Below are positions 10,898-23,065 of a stretch of 64,000 nucleotides of DNA, piece after piece; position 1 is the first letter of the stretch; every line of letters begins with the position of its first letter. A program made the translations under genes and the position numbers. The DNA comes from Agrostemma githago. Lineage: Eukaryota > Streptophyta > Magnoliopsida > Caryophyllales > Caryophyllaceae. The notes beneath the pieces were generated by a model that saw nothing but the letters and a program-made list of their open reading frames with translations, had not been told where the DNA came from and did not search any database. Location of the stretch: the NCBI GenBank assembly GCA_958450325.1, contig OY288243.1:43627378-43691377 (forward strand), given 5' to 3'.

Positions 10898-12788
10898 TGA
10901 CATAGGTCCACCCTGACGCGGCCACGCGCGGGTTTGGGTTGGCGAACGAATCTCGTCGTAAGATTGTTCTCGGGTTGAAATTTAAACCGAAGTTGGAGTC
11001 GCCACCGAACTTTGTGGGAGTTCGGGACCGTTCGAACCCACTCTATACTTAGGTGCATCGCGCACAAAGCACGGCCCACTTTAGTACTAGAGCTTATGGA
11101 GTTCGTCCCTTTGCATAACGATATCGATGCCGAGTTATCGGGTATCGTGTATCGAATGACTCTCGTTTGCCAACCGTTACGGGCATCCGGAAGCCAAAGG
11201 TTTTGAGTAACATGTGAGGGTACGTGTTGGGAAGCCCACGAAGGATACCCAACCCCGCCCGCACTTAGCGGCTAGTACTGGGATATCGATCGGTTTTCGT
11301 GTACGCGCGTTAGTAAGATGATTAAATTATATGCAAACAGCGTTTTTAGCTACGCATGCGAAATACGTGTTTAGCTACGTCGTTTAATGCATCTTCAATA
11401 ATGTCATAGTAACAAACTCGAAAATAAATTATAAATTACACGGGCGGAAATACAACTCGGAATTCACAATACTCGGACAAAATTGCGATAATAAAAAGGA
11501 TTAGGGACGGTAAATGTAATCTATAAACGGACCCGTAAATAGAAAACGTAATTCAAACCGTAAATCGGATAATTGGACGAACTTCGATCACTTACACATT
11601 GCGTTGTGCATCGATAAGAGGACAAAGACTTTAATACGCATTTAATGTGCGGGACCGAAGCGTAGTGCTAGCTTGATCTCAGGCCTCGAAGTCTTGTTCC
11701 GACTTATCATAGTGAAATGGAGATGTCTCGACTTATCGAATATCGAATACAACTAAAGAGTCGTCGATAGTAGACTAGTCGTATAAGATGTTACTCAAAG
11801 TCGTAAAGATAACGAGTTAATAATGGATTAAAAGTGATGTAATATGTATGAGTTTTTAGAAGATGAATACGTGATCGACTTTGCATGCATCGACTTAGAG
11901 TCGTAAACATGACTCGATGGGGCTTTGTATCGTCTTTAGGCTCTTATTGGAGGCTTACAGGGGTCACTCGATCGAGTCATTAAGGGGACTCGATCGAGTG
12001 GCCTTGACGAAAAGTTCCCTGCCCATTTTTGAGGGGGTCACTAGATCGAGTGCCCTATGTAACAGGTGATAACTTATTTTGAAACGACCCATTTCATGAA
12101 TTTATGATTCGAATCGAGACGTGTTTGAGCTAAATATAAATATCAAGCAATTTATACTAGTTCGATTCTCGATGACTCGTTATGCGCGACGCTCAGTTAT
12201 GGAACCGGTGTCACACATTTTGGGGTGACATTTATGAGATCGAAAATAATTGAATTAGAATGAATATCAAGTCCCTCCGCGTCACAATGTCATCGTCGAT
12301 CCTTACGGACCGTATGACGATCGATTAGACGTCATCGAGTTTCATGCTACTTCATTGATCGATAGCTCTTTTACGCGCGACATTCGATTATGGAATCAAC
12401 ATCGGGCCTTAGAGCGACATTTTTAAAATGACATCGAATACGCTTGATAATAAATTACCGTGATCGCGTTATAATCCAACGGTTATGCGTACGCCATAAT
12501 GCGTTCTAACCTTTAAGTGCCTAGGGCGGTGCACCTTGAAGGGCGCCACCTCCATTACAACTTGTTGAGGATTTTAACGGACTTTAGGCGGCATTTAACC
12601 ATCAAATATATTCGATTGAAAAATCCGGTTCGTCATCACAAAGCTTAAGTCCTTTGCATTTTGATGTCATGATTTGGCTTTTAAAGCCTATGACGATCAA
12701 TTTAGCATCATTGGATGTTGCTCGAATCGGTTTAAAAAATAGTTTTTGTTATATCGTAGTATATACGGTATTATATATAAACAATGTA
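10898..12788 (-). repeat. Tat/Ogre-like LTR (second family), partial
   Basis: The block begins TGACATAGGTCC where it interrupts the E2 exon. It shares the layout of the Tat LTRs nearby: a GGAGTCGCCACC phrase, a GAATGACTCTCGTTTGCCAA segment, and an ACCCAACCCCGCCCGCAC segment also seen at 20260 and 47495. It carries three copies of the palindrome ACTCGATCGAGT or a one-base variant at 11965-12052. A similar array at 58148-58282 lies upstream of a minus-strand TATA box, suggesting minus orientation. The solo LTR at 12789 interrupts it; 19659-19743 looks like its continuation. Confidence 0.6.
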
Positions 12789-15700
12789 TGTAATCCCCTA
12801 GAAAATCTAACGTGATACAGTGGCGGAAACACTGTAGAGTCGGGATTAAAACACACTGTAACTATGTCTTAGTAAAATTAAAATGGTAAAGTCAAACAAT
12901 AGGCCTTACCTAAAATGGCCAAAATTTAAAACAATCCACAAAAGGGGGTTTGAACAATCCATAAGACATAATTATTAAAATAAATAAACAGGATCCATAA
13001 CTGCTCGCTAGCCCACCCGAAGAGAACCACATCTACCTGCCATGTTAAAAACATAATAGCCACAATCAGTTGGGAGCAACGTCAACGTTCTCCCAGCCGT
13101 ATAACAAGATTTTAAAACTGTAATTACTATTATATGAAAATAGTAAAAATGGAAAACAGTAAAACATTATTCATAAAAATAAGCTTTCAGTGAAAAATAT
13201 AATAAAAATGAGTTTTCCGGAGAAAACATAAAACATTTGCCAACCTGCAAATCAAATTATATCGAAATAATAAAAATATTCAAAATGGCGTTATCGATAG
13301 GATTAGCGTAGACGGTCAGACTTTCACTAGGATAATACTGGAAACTAGCTTCTAGAACTGTAGACTTAACTCATAACAGAATTTAGTCTCTAACTAGGCA
13401 ACTCAACTATAACAGGATTGCGTGCAGCGAGGTCCTGGTTTAAGTAGTATACACCCCTCTTGGATACAAATCATATCCAGTTCAACCCGAAGTGACTTAC
13501 ACGATGCGATATCTAAGTTTAAGGGCACAATGCACACTCTCCTGAACACAAATCATGCTCAGTTCAACAACCAATGTACCCCATAAAGACACACCAGCCT
13601 TACAGTTGATGGCAAAAATGTACATTCTAGACTATATTACTCTAACCCCACACTTGTCCTTATTCCATAACTCCAAAACCAAGCCATTATCGATATTTAA
13701 AAAGATATAATCATTATAAACAATAGGGAGATAAAAGGAGTAATCATTATATTCTAAAAGGGAAACTTTCTATCTTAGGAAACTTCTAGTTTTAGAAACC
13801 TTCTTAAAAATAGCATCATATCAAAATATCAAAAATATTAGTTCATACTAACACAACATTTTTAGTAAACGATATAGATTTATAAAATTAATACTTTCAG
13901 CCTTAACGATATTAATTGTTAAAGTGAGAACATTTGAGTTTATGAAATTATTGAAATATCATACAAGTGTTTATAAAATGATTAAAAAATGTCTTAAACA
14001 TTTTAATACTACTAATTAGGGTGTTTTCAAAATTTATAACTAAAATTCCCTAATTATTATTAGTTTTGACAATACGAACATAAATAGGATTTTACGGCAA
14101 ATGTAAAAATAAATCTTTTAACGTCTTTTATTTAATTAACTATTAAACAAATTTAGAATATGATAAGGGGTGATTTAAATCTCAAAGTTTCAGATTTAAA
14201 TATTTTCAAAATTGCTGGAAAAATAATTCTTTTAGGTAAGACGAAGAATTTTAACGATAAATAGTAATTTTGTCAAAAAATCATTACTATTAATTAAAGA
14301 CTTTAATAAATAGTACAAAAATTACGTGAAATAGCTAAAATATATTTTTGGACATTCTGTCCAGAAAAGAAAATTTTCTAGAATCCTTAAAATCGATTTT
14401 TAAAGGGTTTTCTCGTTAATCGTCTAATCTCGACAATAACGATTAATAAAAATAGTAATTACAAAACGATTTAAGTATTAATATCCAAAAACTATTATTA
14501 AACTTAAAAATAATGATTTTCCAGAAACTACTATTTTTTTTGTTCAGATTTCCAAAATTCCAGATTTATGCAAAAGACCAGAAATCGAGAATTTAAACGA
14601 CAAACAGGGTATTAACGGTAAACGATGATTTAAAGTGATTAATTAATTCACCCACTTAACAATTCTGAAAAATTATGAAAAAATTCAGAAAATCATTTTC
14701 ATCAGAAATATTTCCCACGACAAATTTCAGATTAAAATAAAATGTTAAAGTGTTAGAAATAAAAATCGATTTTTAATCATTTTTGTCTGTAAACGGTATT
14801 AATTCAATAATCGATAACTAAAATATCATAAAAATACAAAATTATTAAAAATGAACAAAAACTTCATTTTTACAGAATATAATCATATGTTAAAAGTTTA
14901 GGCCGAATATTACGATTTTACAAATCAATACAACAATTTAATCGTTAATCTCGGAAAAGTGATAAAAATACCGAAACATGCAAATTTTCAACTTTTAAAA
15001 TTTTTCCAGATTATATGACATACATATATTGTCAAAAATGAAATATAAAAATATACATGCAATTACACAATTCAAATCATGAAATACCGAGTAACATCGA
15101 CGTTACCTCTAGTCCAAATCGGAATCGATAATATACTCTTCGGCCTCGGGATCGTCCACAGATCCTATAGTACACAAAAATCATGGCAGAAAAATACCAT
15201 GAGAAAAACTAAGAAAATCAAGGTGGATAACGATCGAAAACAACATCGATTATCACCTTAACGAAAGGATCGAAATAAGGATTAATTTGACGATAAAGAT
15301 GAGACGATTATGACTCAAAAATGAAGCAAAATTAGGCCTTGAAAAACCAGAAATGTCACGGCCAAAGGAAGAGAGAAGAAAATAGGGTGTTGAATGATTT
15401 TTATAAGAAATGAATGTAAAAGAGTTGGGAGGTTGCTAAAGGTTAGATGAGAATAAATAAGTTGAGGAATCCAATGTGGTATCATTCAAGGTGGCCGGCC
15501 AAATGAGGTTAAGAGGGAGTGTGAAAAGTTTACTCATAAATGCCTTGAATAAATGGTAAGATAAGAATGAATTAATTACCTTTTAATGAAATAAAATGGA
15601 ACGCATTATAAAACGTAGTAAGAGTGTGACAAAAAGATGTGTCGGTCCAAAACATGGGGAAAAATGTCCCAAATAATTTGTAAGTTGATAAAAAGAAGAA

Positions 15701-16021
15701 TCGTAAAATAGTTAAAGGCATTTCAAAACAATTCGATTAAACCTCGCGTAAGAAAATAATTATTTACGAAACTTCGTAATAAAATCATTAATGACTAAAT
15801 ATTTACTAGTTGAAAATATTATAAAAATATGTTTAGACATTTGTAGAAAAAAGAATAACTTAAATCCGAGCTTAAAACGTTAATTTGTAGAGAAATAAAA
15901 TCCTCGCGGAAAAATAAATAGTTTTCGAAGCAAATCAAATAAATAGATTTAAAAGAATATATATATTATATTAGAAGGAAAACAAAGCATTCTCCATCCT
16001 CCATTTCCCCAAATCTCAAAG

Positions 16022-16335
16022 CCAAAGCAAGCCACGTGCGCGATACTATTGGATGAAAGATGAAAAGATATGAAGCTATAGCAAACCACGTGTCGCGATA
16101 CTATTGGATGGAAGATGAAAAGGTATGAAGTGGAAGATGGAAAGCAGGAAGAAGTTATGAAGGAAGTTATGAAGTGTAAGATGAAAAGGTAGAAGTTATG
16201 AAGTGGAAGATGAAAAGGAGGGAGTTATGAAGAAGATGAAAAGGTATGAAGTGGAAGATGAAAAGGAGAAAGGAGTTATGGAGGGAGTTATGAAGTGGAA
16301 GTGGAAAAGGAGGGAGTTATGGTTGAAAGCTTAAC
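16022..16335 (+). repeat. Purine-rich repeats in the Helitron 5' part
   Basis: Two direct copies of a segment containing CCACGTG and CGCGATACTATTGGATG lie at about 16032-16070 and 16087-16125. They are followed by an irregular purine-rich array of ATGAAGTGGAAGATGAAAAGG units and ATGAAG-type variants to about 16335. Confidence 0.7.
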
Positions 16336-16391
16336 ACTTATAATTCACCACCTATATCAATGTATGCTTCCCTTCCCATTACACCATACAA

Positions 16392-16637
16392 GTGTTTCCT
16401 GCAACGAGCATGATCAATTCCCACCCTATTACCGTTGAGAAATTAAATCGCATGATCCGAATATGTGTAGTCGTCGAGACAAGAATCCAAAACAACCTCC
16501 ACCCACCTACGTTCTATTTGATACGTCTTCCACATCAACGATACTCGGGTGTAGTAGTGAACGTGACTTTATGGGGTGATGCATCCGACTACATTACAGG
16601 GAAATTAGCCGATAAAATGGACATAACATGGTCGTAG
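16392..16637 (+). pseudogene. RPA-like OB-fold fragment (N-terminal side)
   Basis: This is an 81-codon open frame whose C-terminal part (GVVVNVTLWGDASDYITGKL) resembles the OB-fold strand pattern of replication protein A large subunit. RPA-like proteins bind single-stranded DNA and are often carried by plant Helitrons. Together with the downstream zinc-ribbon exons at 18106-18827 it is probably one decayed RPA-like gene. The middle of the protein is not found. Confidence 0.5.
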
Positions 16638-18105
16638 TCATCACATTTGTAAGGGTCATAAGATTATGAAGGCAATAAACTTTTCTTTATCAACTTTTAT
16701 CTTTCATCTCTTTGAATATATGTAAATTTACATGCTCAAGTTTGTCACATATGATTTCTCCACATTCCGTCTTAACACTAAATAGTACTTTTCCATTCGT
16801 CTCGATGGTTTATAACCCCGTAGTTTAGTACGACTATAAAAAGTCGAAGGGACATAGGTAGGCTCCTCCTATTAAGCTACAAACCTTTGCACGTGGAATT
16901 TTTCTCAAGTGGGACTACCAAATACTTACACCCTAACAAAAAAATAGAGTAATTGAAGGAACCGTACCATTATTACATTGGCACAATTAAGATTATTCTT
17001 CCTAATACACAAGGTTAGACAATTAGTTAGGCCTGACTGTCTTGCTAATTATTAGAAAATCTTTAGTTGGGTTGAGTTATATTCATTCAATTTCAATTAC
17101 TCGCTTAAAGTTGGAATTTGGCTTGCTTCAGTAGTATCTATTGTATCTCACTTCTCACCTCACCAGTATGGCGGTATGAATGATGAATCTCTTGATTTTG
17201 ACTAAAGATAGTTAAGCATTTGTAACTGCAAGTTTGGAGCTTAATTGAAACACCAGATGGCTATATATGCTAACGACTTTTCTAACATGTTTCTACTGGA
17301 CACACGTTAATATACTAATTAAGTAAGAAATCACAAACTGAAATATTAACTCTTAATTACCATACCTATACAACGTAATGGTGATTCATTCCTTACCGAA
17401 AAACCGATATACTAATTACTCCATCTACAATATTAGAATTCAAAATTTGTAAATTATTGTACGGATGCTATATATGAAGTTGGACTTATTAACTCTTTAA
17501 CTTTCAGGACTTTGTTTATCAATCCATCTACAATAATTTCTCATGTATGTGGGACATTCTTGTGCCTTTTACATATCATACTTATTAACAAAGATTACAT
17601 TGAATGTGTGATATTAAATGCAAATAGTTGATATTAAGAATTAGTTTATGTATTTTATAAAAAAAAAAAAAAGTGTTTTATTCAAAATTTAAATTAGTAT
17701 TATAACTATAATCTTTATTATGATGTTGTCGTTGTCGTCATTATCGTTGTTTTCAGTTGGCACATTTTGATAATATTGGTAATCATTTTATAATATATTC
17801 GATATATCTTTTGTGATACAATTTTTTTATTATATGACCTTAATTATCTACGACCAGGCTAATCACATTTGACTAATTATCATACTTATTACAAACATTA
17901 CAACACCGGTGCAGAAGATTACCAATTACAATCAACATATGGGACCAAGGTCTTCCTCGACTTGGACTTGCCGGAGACTAGAATGTTATTACAAAGGTAA
18001 CCGTTTTTCCCCATTATAAAAATACTGCACATGAACCACGACCCCGATCTCACATACACTAAATTAGCCACATATTATTATTTGCGCTGTCATACCACCC
18101 TACAG

Positions 18106-18827
18106 GGACCAAGAACCCGTTCCAATAAGAGTTCTCGATGCTGAGGTCGCAGGAGATATGGCCACTTCAACCATTGCCGAGCTTCTACAAGCAGATGTCG
18201 ACGATCAGGTAATGTCAACAGACATCACAAGCCTACTTATATGATATACCATTGAACATTTCCGATTAAATGAAATAATTGAAACAGAATGAGGTATACA
18301 AATGCCACGGAACGATAAAAGAAGTAAGATCAGATAATGTTGACTGGCGGTAACAGTCTTGCACATCATGCCCCGCTGAAATCGACGAGGACGGAAAGTG
18401 TCGCCAATGTAACCAACCAATACCCTACCCCAAACAAAGGTAAGAAAAAACCCAAAAATTATAACTCACCATACAGTATATTAAGCCTATCTACTACTCC
18501 TAAACAATATCACGAATACGTTAATACCCACATTACTGGTATAGAGTAATCTCTACAATAGCGGACGAAACAACATACGCAACTTTGGTGATTTTCGGGA
18601 AAGAAGCTGAAAAGATAATCGGAAGACCAATCGAAGCACTGCTAACCCAATATGAGACGGTACGCACAACAAATAACACACCACCTACTCGAAGAAAGTT
18701 TAACCGTTTTGTCCTAACAAGAGACCAAAAAACAGGATGGGGGAAGGAGAAAGTGTTTGACATACTCCAACAATGTGTCGGGAGAGAATACATCATGAAA
18801 GTCAAGATTGGGATTACCAAATACTGA
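18106..18827 (+). pseudogene. RPA-like C-terminal gene fragment in Helitron
   Basis: Three exons with consensus splice sites are visible. Exon 18106-18208 is bounded by CAG and GTAATG. Exon 18288-18439 has a CAG acceptor and GTAAG donor. Exon 18545-18827 ends in TGA. Exon 2 carries a zinc ribbon (SCTSCPAEIDEDGKCRQCNQ) and exon 3 continues with STIADETTYATLVIFGKEAE, the pattern of the RPA1 C-terminal DNA-binding domain. Phases join in frame at the exon 2/3 junction. An in-frame TAA at 18351-18353, just before the first zinc cysteine, truncates the protein. In autonomous Helitrons the protein is thought to aid rolling-circle transposition. Confidence 0.75.
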
Positions 18828-19474
18828 GGGCAAAAAAATAGAGGTAACAACAACAATTCTTACCAAAAAACACCAACATATTTTTACACACAAGGCAATA
18901 TACCCAAACAATTCCAATATTTTCGTAGGATCAACCAACATAGGACGACTTAGAAAGCCAGCTTACAACAGAGTTTGGCCCTCCGGTGAACACCTCAGCT
19001 AAGAATGTGAAAAGAAAGATAGACAAGGAGTAAGTTAATTATTATTACGTACATCAACTACAAGCAATTTTCTACTTATGTTTTGGTAACAAAACTTACA
19101 CACCAAAAATGCCTTACAACTTTGAAGCGACGGGGAAAAAAGTATCCGTAGCGAAAAAAAAAATCGAGAAAAAGAGGCCAAAAGCTGAAAAGACAAAATA
19201 GACCCCGACAGAGAAAAACACATAACCACCAAATCATAACTTAAGAACATTACATATTGCAATTATTCTATAGTCTACGAATTTTTTTAAAGTCTTTTTC
19301 TACCTTAGACTGGATCATATCGACTTCTACCGGTCTTTATATTTACATGTCATATGTCTTTTAGTAGCTTTGATGATACGATCCTTGCAACCTCTGTGCT
19401 ATTCACGATTACGACACCCTCTACAAGTAAACGCCGCGACCACCACAAGAAATTTTGACAAGCAAAATAGTAAC

Positions 19475-19503
19475 CCCGTGCGGTGCACGGGCATGGCGAC
19501 TAG
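19475..19503 (+). other. Helitron 3' hairpin and CTAG terminus
   Basis: A perfect 7-bp stem CCCGTGC/GCACGGG with a 3-base loop is followed after eight bases by CTAG. This is the transposition terminator structure of plant Helitrons. A near-identical end occurs at 28716-28743. Confidence 0.85.
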
Positions 19504-19658
19504 TTAAAATCTTTTAAAAGTATAAATAAATATCATTAAACTCAAAAATGAAAATAAAGCTTGGGAAAAATGATGAAACACACGGCCGAATAGGGACAGA
19601 GTTATGACGAAGTCACAACGGAAATGATAAAAATGCTAGGAAAATAGCGGGTGTTACA

Positions 19659-19743
19659 ATGTAAAAAAAGAACGATAATAAAAGTTAGATTGTTAGAAAC
19701 AATAAATAAAAGTTAGATGCAAAAATGAAATGTTAGTAATTAG
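19659..19743 (-). repeat. Continuation of the second-family Tat/Ogre LTR
   Basis: After the ATGTA duplication the sequence resembles 57770-57840 (both with repeated AAAAGTTA and GTTAGTAATTAGTAT phrases). It therefore continues the LTR interrupted at 12788. It breaks off at 19743. Confidence 0.5.
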
Positions 19744-19864
19744 TATTGTGGACGCTCACCCACACTGCTCCGGCTCCGGTTCTCTCGCGCAGGACCCGGT
19801 CGTGGAGGCCACCCACGCGGTCCCGTCGTCCTGGGGGCTGGTCCAATCTCGCGTACGGGCGATG
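19744..19864 (-). repeat. Tat element leader fragment
   Basis: This GC-rich stretch matches 47040-47157 and, inverted, 35937-36060. In all three places it abuts the GTCTGACA end of a Tat LTR, so it is the start of the internal region after the LTR. No classic TGG-starting primer site is recognisable at the boundary. Confidence 0.6.
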
Positions 19865-21855
19865 TGTGTAGGACCTCAATTTGGTTGACGACTCGAATTG
19901 TACTGGACGGATGCGGGCATCCCTGTTTCTGTTAGAATCGATCGAGACGTGGTTGTTAGTGTTTAAAGGCCGATATTTGGTAAGATGACCTTTTTAGTGA
20001 ACCGAATTCGTTGCCGATTTGTAGAGTTGCCACCGGGTTAATTTTGGGAACTCGAAAACCGTTAAAGACAACTTTAATCCTTAGTCGGCTCAAAGTTGAG
20101 TGACATGGGACCTAAAGATAATAAAGACTTGTACCCTTAAGCATTCCATGTCTAGAATGACTCTCATTGCCAATGGTTTCGGACATCCAGAAACCGTAGA
20201 TTCTGAGTAAGGGGTGAGGATACGTATTGGGAAGCCAACGTCCGCTAGACATCGACACCCAATCCCGCCCGCACGTAGCGGCCTCTACTAATCAATCAGT
20301 GGGCTGATAACTTCGTTCCTTAATTGTGGCTGAAATACGATAACTTCCGTTGTTTTAACCCTAGATATTTGCTAAGTCGGTTGTTTTAGGACAAACAAGC
20401 TTTTGTCGTCGAAGTAGTTGTGTTTACATATTTTGCGTGCGATTTCACGTGACAGGTAGGTCATGAAAAGATGCACGTAGGAGAGTAGAGAGTACTAGAT
20501 ATTATACGTATTAGCAAGTTAGTTTTAACGTGATAATACAGATATTAGTCATTCTCGTGGTATACCTTACCTGGTATTCTACTTAAGGTGCATTGGTTTG
20601 GTATTAATGAAGATGCGTCGAACCACGTGTGATGGGTGAGCATCGGGATTAATACGGACCCGACCACCACGTATTCAGTTTTAGTTTGTTTACGTTTTGA
20701 ATTCCGTGTTAGGTGATTTAGCATGCTATTATGGTCATAAAAGCGGTAAATCATACAAAAGCGGTAAATGCGAAACGTAAGTAAATCACATAGTGAGGAG
20801 TTGCACCCTCAGAGTTTACGCTAAACGAGACACGATGCATAGATGGTCGAGAACGGGTGTCGGAGCTACTCGGTTTAGTTTAAGGCGTTTTAGTGCTTAT
20901 GCTTGAACTTGTGGACGTTACGTATGTTTACGACGTGTCGTGGACCTAGTGTCCATATGAGTCGGGTTTGACGTTATTGAAGTGCATAAATATAGAGTGC
21001 GGACTGTAAAGTTGTGTTTAGATGACAAACTAGTGACGATACGACTTCTTAAGCGGATCCTCCTAGCTTCCTGCGGCAAATGTAGCTGAGCTTCGCTATG
21101 GTGTTGTGGCTAGTCTAACACGGGTACCCCTTTTCGTTCAGGTCGAGCCAAGGACTCGAGGAACTATGAGGAGTAGTGTCGATTTGCATATAAGGAACAA
21201 ACGATCGAGTGGATCATGCTTAGAGTCAGAGTGCGACGCTAAGTTTAGAAGAAGCTCGTAAAGAGGAGGAGGGGGATTGAGAATGGTGAGATGTGTCGAA
21301 ATGAGCAAAATAGGGGGGAGGGGGGTATTGATAGTTTTTCTCGTAGTTCAAATCGACCTTTCAGGCGCATGGTGGGGAGCACACCAGAACTAGGACGCCT
21401 GAGGGTAGGCGCACTAATAGTGAGACGCCTGGAGGGGGCGGCTGGAGTTTTGAAGATCCGATTTCGAAACTTTGCAATACGGAGATTCTACGTATCTTAG
21501 GTTTTCTTTGGGTTAACACTTCCCTCTTGACCTAGCGCGTCGAGCGCCGGTAGGCCTCGGGCGCGCATCTCGAGGTTCACTCGACCTGACGCGCTGACTT
21601 GGGTTTGACTTTGGGTGTTTCGAGACCGATTCGGGGGCCCGGTGTCGGAATTGACTCCAATTAGTGTCGAAGCAACCATAATGACACGATTAAGACCGTC
21701 TTCATGTTAATTTAATTTTTCCGAGTAATTATTTGATCTGTTTTATAGAAAAACCATCTAAAACATCGTAAACTCGTGTCGTGTTGCAGTCCGATCATCA
21801 TCCGGTGTTTGTCGAGCACTCCTGCAGCCACCAGGTCAGAATCTGGGTGTCTACA
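19865..21855 (-). repeat. Tat/Retand-like LTR, left copy
   Basis: On the minus strand the LTR runs from TGTAGACACCCAG (21855) to a degenerate GTCCTACACA end (19865). Related copies are 33895-35936 (plus), 47158-48104 with 56750-57751 (minus) and 58439-59465 (plus). Orientation follows from TATA boxes in the copies at 34407 and 57229. The order LTR, tandem repeats, antisense ORF to its right suits the 3' LTR of a minus-strand Tat element. The leader attached on its other side is unexpected and suggests tandem or recombined copies. Confidence 0.65.
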
Positions 21856-22149
21856 AAAGACCTCACTTTGACTGAGGCTTGGACAAGGCAAAAGTCAAAG
21901 TATAGCCACCCAGGTAAACCGAGGATTACGACCTGGTGGTTGTCCGCTCGGGTCGTTTTAAGTCCGTTGGAATACGTACTAAGGCTCGTCATCCAAGGCT
22001 TAGAAATCATACCTGACCTCCTTGCCTGCGATCGTCTCTGGTCTGATGCCTACCTATCTAGCTTTGGATTGGTTGTCATAGCTTATTAGTGTTTTGGCCT
22101 TTGACATGGACATTTTGCTTAAGTCTTTTATGGGTGATTTAGTTTTGGT
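21856..22149. other. Non-coding part of the Tat element 3' region
   Basis: There is no supported gene. A frame of about 100 codons overlaps the LTR edge but shows no motif. The stretch lies between the LTR and the tandem repeats. Confidence 0.4.
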
Positions 22150-22465
22150 TTAATCTCTCACGGATGGTTGCGTTAGATTTATCCCTCTTGGGCGACTGCG
22201 TTAGATTTATCCCTCCCGGGTGGCTGCGTCAGATTTATCTCTCCCGGGTGGCTGCGTCAGATTATCCCCCTCGGGTGGCTGCGTTATATTTATCCCTCTC
22301 AGGTGGCTGCGTTATATTTATCCCTCCCGGGTGGCTGCGTTAGATTTATTCCTCTCGGGTGGTTGCGTTACATTTATTCCTCTCGGGTGGCTGTGTTAAA
22401 TTAGATTTATCCCTCTCGGGTGGATGCGTTAGATTTATCTCTCTCGGATGGCTGCTTTAAATTAC
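22150..22465 (+). repeat. Tandem repeat, unit about 30 bp, about 10 copies
   Basis: Imperfect copies of TCTCGGGTGGCTGCGTTAGA plus TTTATCCC follow each other head to tail. Retand-type Tat elements are known to carry amplified tandem repeats on the 3' side of the coding region, which matches this position between the LTR and the antisense ORF. Confidence 0.85.
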
Positions 22466-22479
22466 ATTTATCATTCTCG

Positions 22480-23065
22480 AGATAGTTTCTAGCCTATTCT
22501 TTGGAACAGATCTTTGTTCCTGAACTTTCTTCGAGATGGTATCCGACATCTCTGGCCTATTCTTCGGGACAGATATTTGTCTCTAGACTTTCTTTGAGAT
22601 GGTATCTGACACATCTGGCCTACTCTTTGGGACAGATCTTTGTCCCTAGACTTTCTTCGAGATGATATCTGACATCTCTGGCCTACTCTTTGGGACGGAT
22701 CTTTGTCCATGGACTTTCCTTGAGAATGTATCTGACATCTCTGGCTTACTCTTTGGGACGGATCTTTCTCCCTGGACTTTCTTCGAGATGGTATCTGACA
22801 TCTCTGGCCAACTCTTTGGGACGGATCATTGTCCCTGGACTTTCTTCGAGATGGTATCTGACATCTCTGGCCTACTCTTTGGGACGGATCTTTGTCCCTG
22901 GACTTTCTTTGAGATGATATCTGATATCTCTAGCCTACTCTTTGTGACAGATCTTTCTCCCTGAACTTTCTTCGAGACGGTATCTGACATCTCTGGCCTA
23001 CTCTTTGGGACGGATATTTGTCTCTGGACTTTCTTCGAGATGGTTTCTCACTTCTCTGGCCTACG
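22480..23065 (+). repeat. Tandem repeat, unit 63 bp, about 9 copies
   Basis: Units contain GACATCTCTGGCCTACTC, TTTGGGACGGATCTTTGTCC and CTGGACTTTCTTCGAGATGG. Because 63 is a multiple of three, several frames stay open through many copies on both strands; for example, plus-strand 22662-22964 gives a 21-residue repeat containing SDISGLLFGTD. I treat these as by-products of the repeat, not genes. Confidence 0.9.

Larger units (their letters stand above)
15958..19503 (+). mobile_element. Non-autonomous Helitron, 3546 bp
   Basis: The right end has a hairpin (CCCGTGC, loop GGT, GCACGGG at 19475-19491) and then CTAG at 19500-19503 followed by T, the Helitron signature. The left end begins TATATATATTATATTAG, close to the common plant start TCTATATA. 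Aligning the host LTR with the related LTR at 54471-54500 shows an uninterrupted GAA-TTAA at 54475/54476, giving a precise A/T insertion with no duplication. No Rep-helicase motif is seen. It contains pieces of an RPA-like gene. Confidence 0.9.
12789..19658 (-). mobile_element. Inverted solo Tekay-like LTR with TSD, split by a Helitron
   Basis: The reverse complement runs from TGTAACACCCGC (ending at 19658) to GGGGATTACA (12789). Flanking 5-bp repeats ATGTA at 12784-12788 and 19659-19663 are the target-site duplication. No primer site, polypurine tract or internal region is attached, so this is a solo LTR left by recombination between two LTRs. About 3.3 kb is LTR; the rest is the Helitron at 15958-19503. 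Confidence 0.9.

Noticed and set aside
12789..19658. A full-length retrotransposon with internal region
   Set aside because: The extra length is a Helitron; no primer site or polypurine tract occurs, and the ATGTA duplication brackets a single LTR.
22150..23065. Possible CRISPR-like array
   Set aside because: The repeats are directly adjacent without unique spacers, and the DNA is from a plant nucleus.
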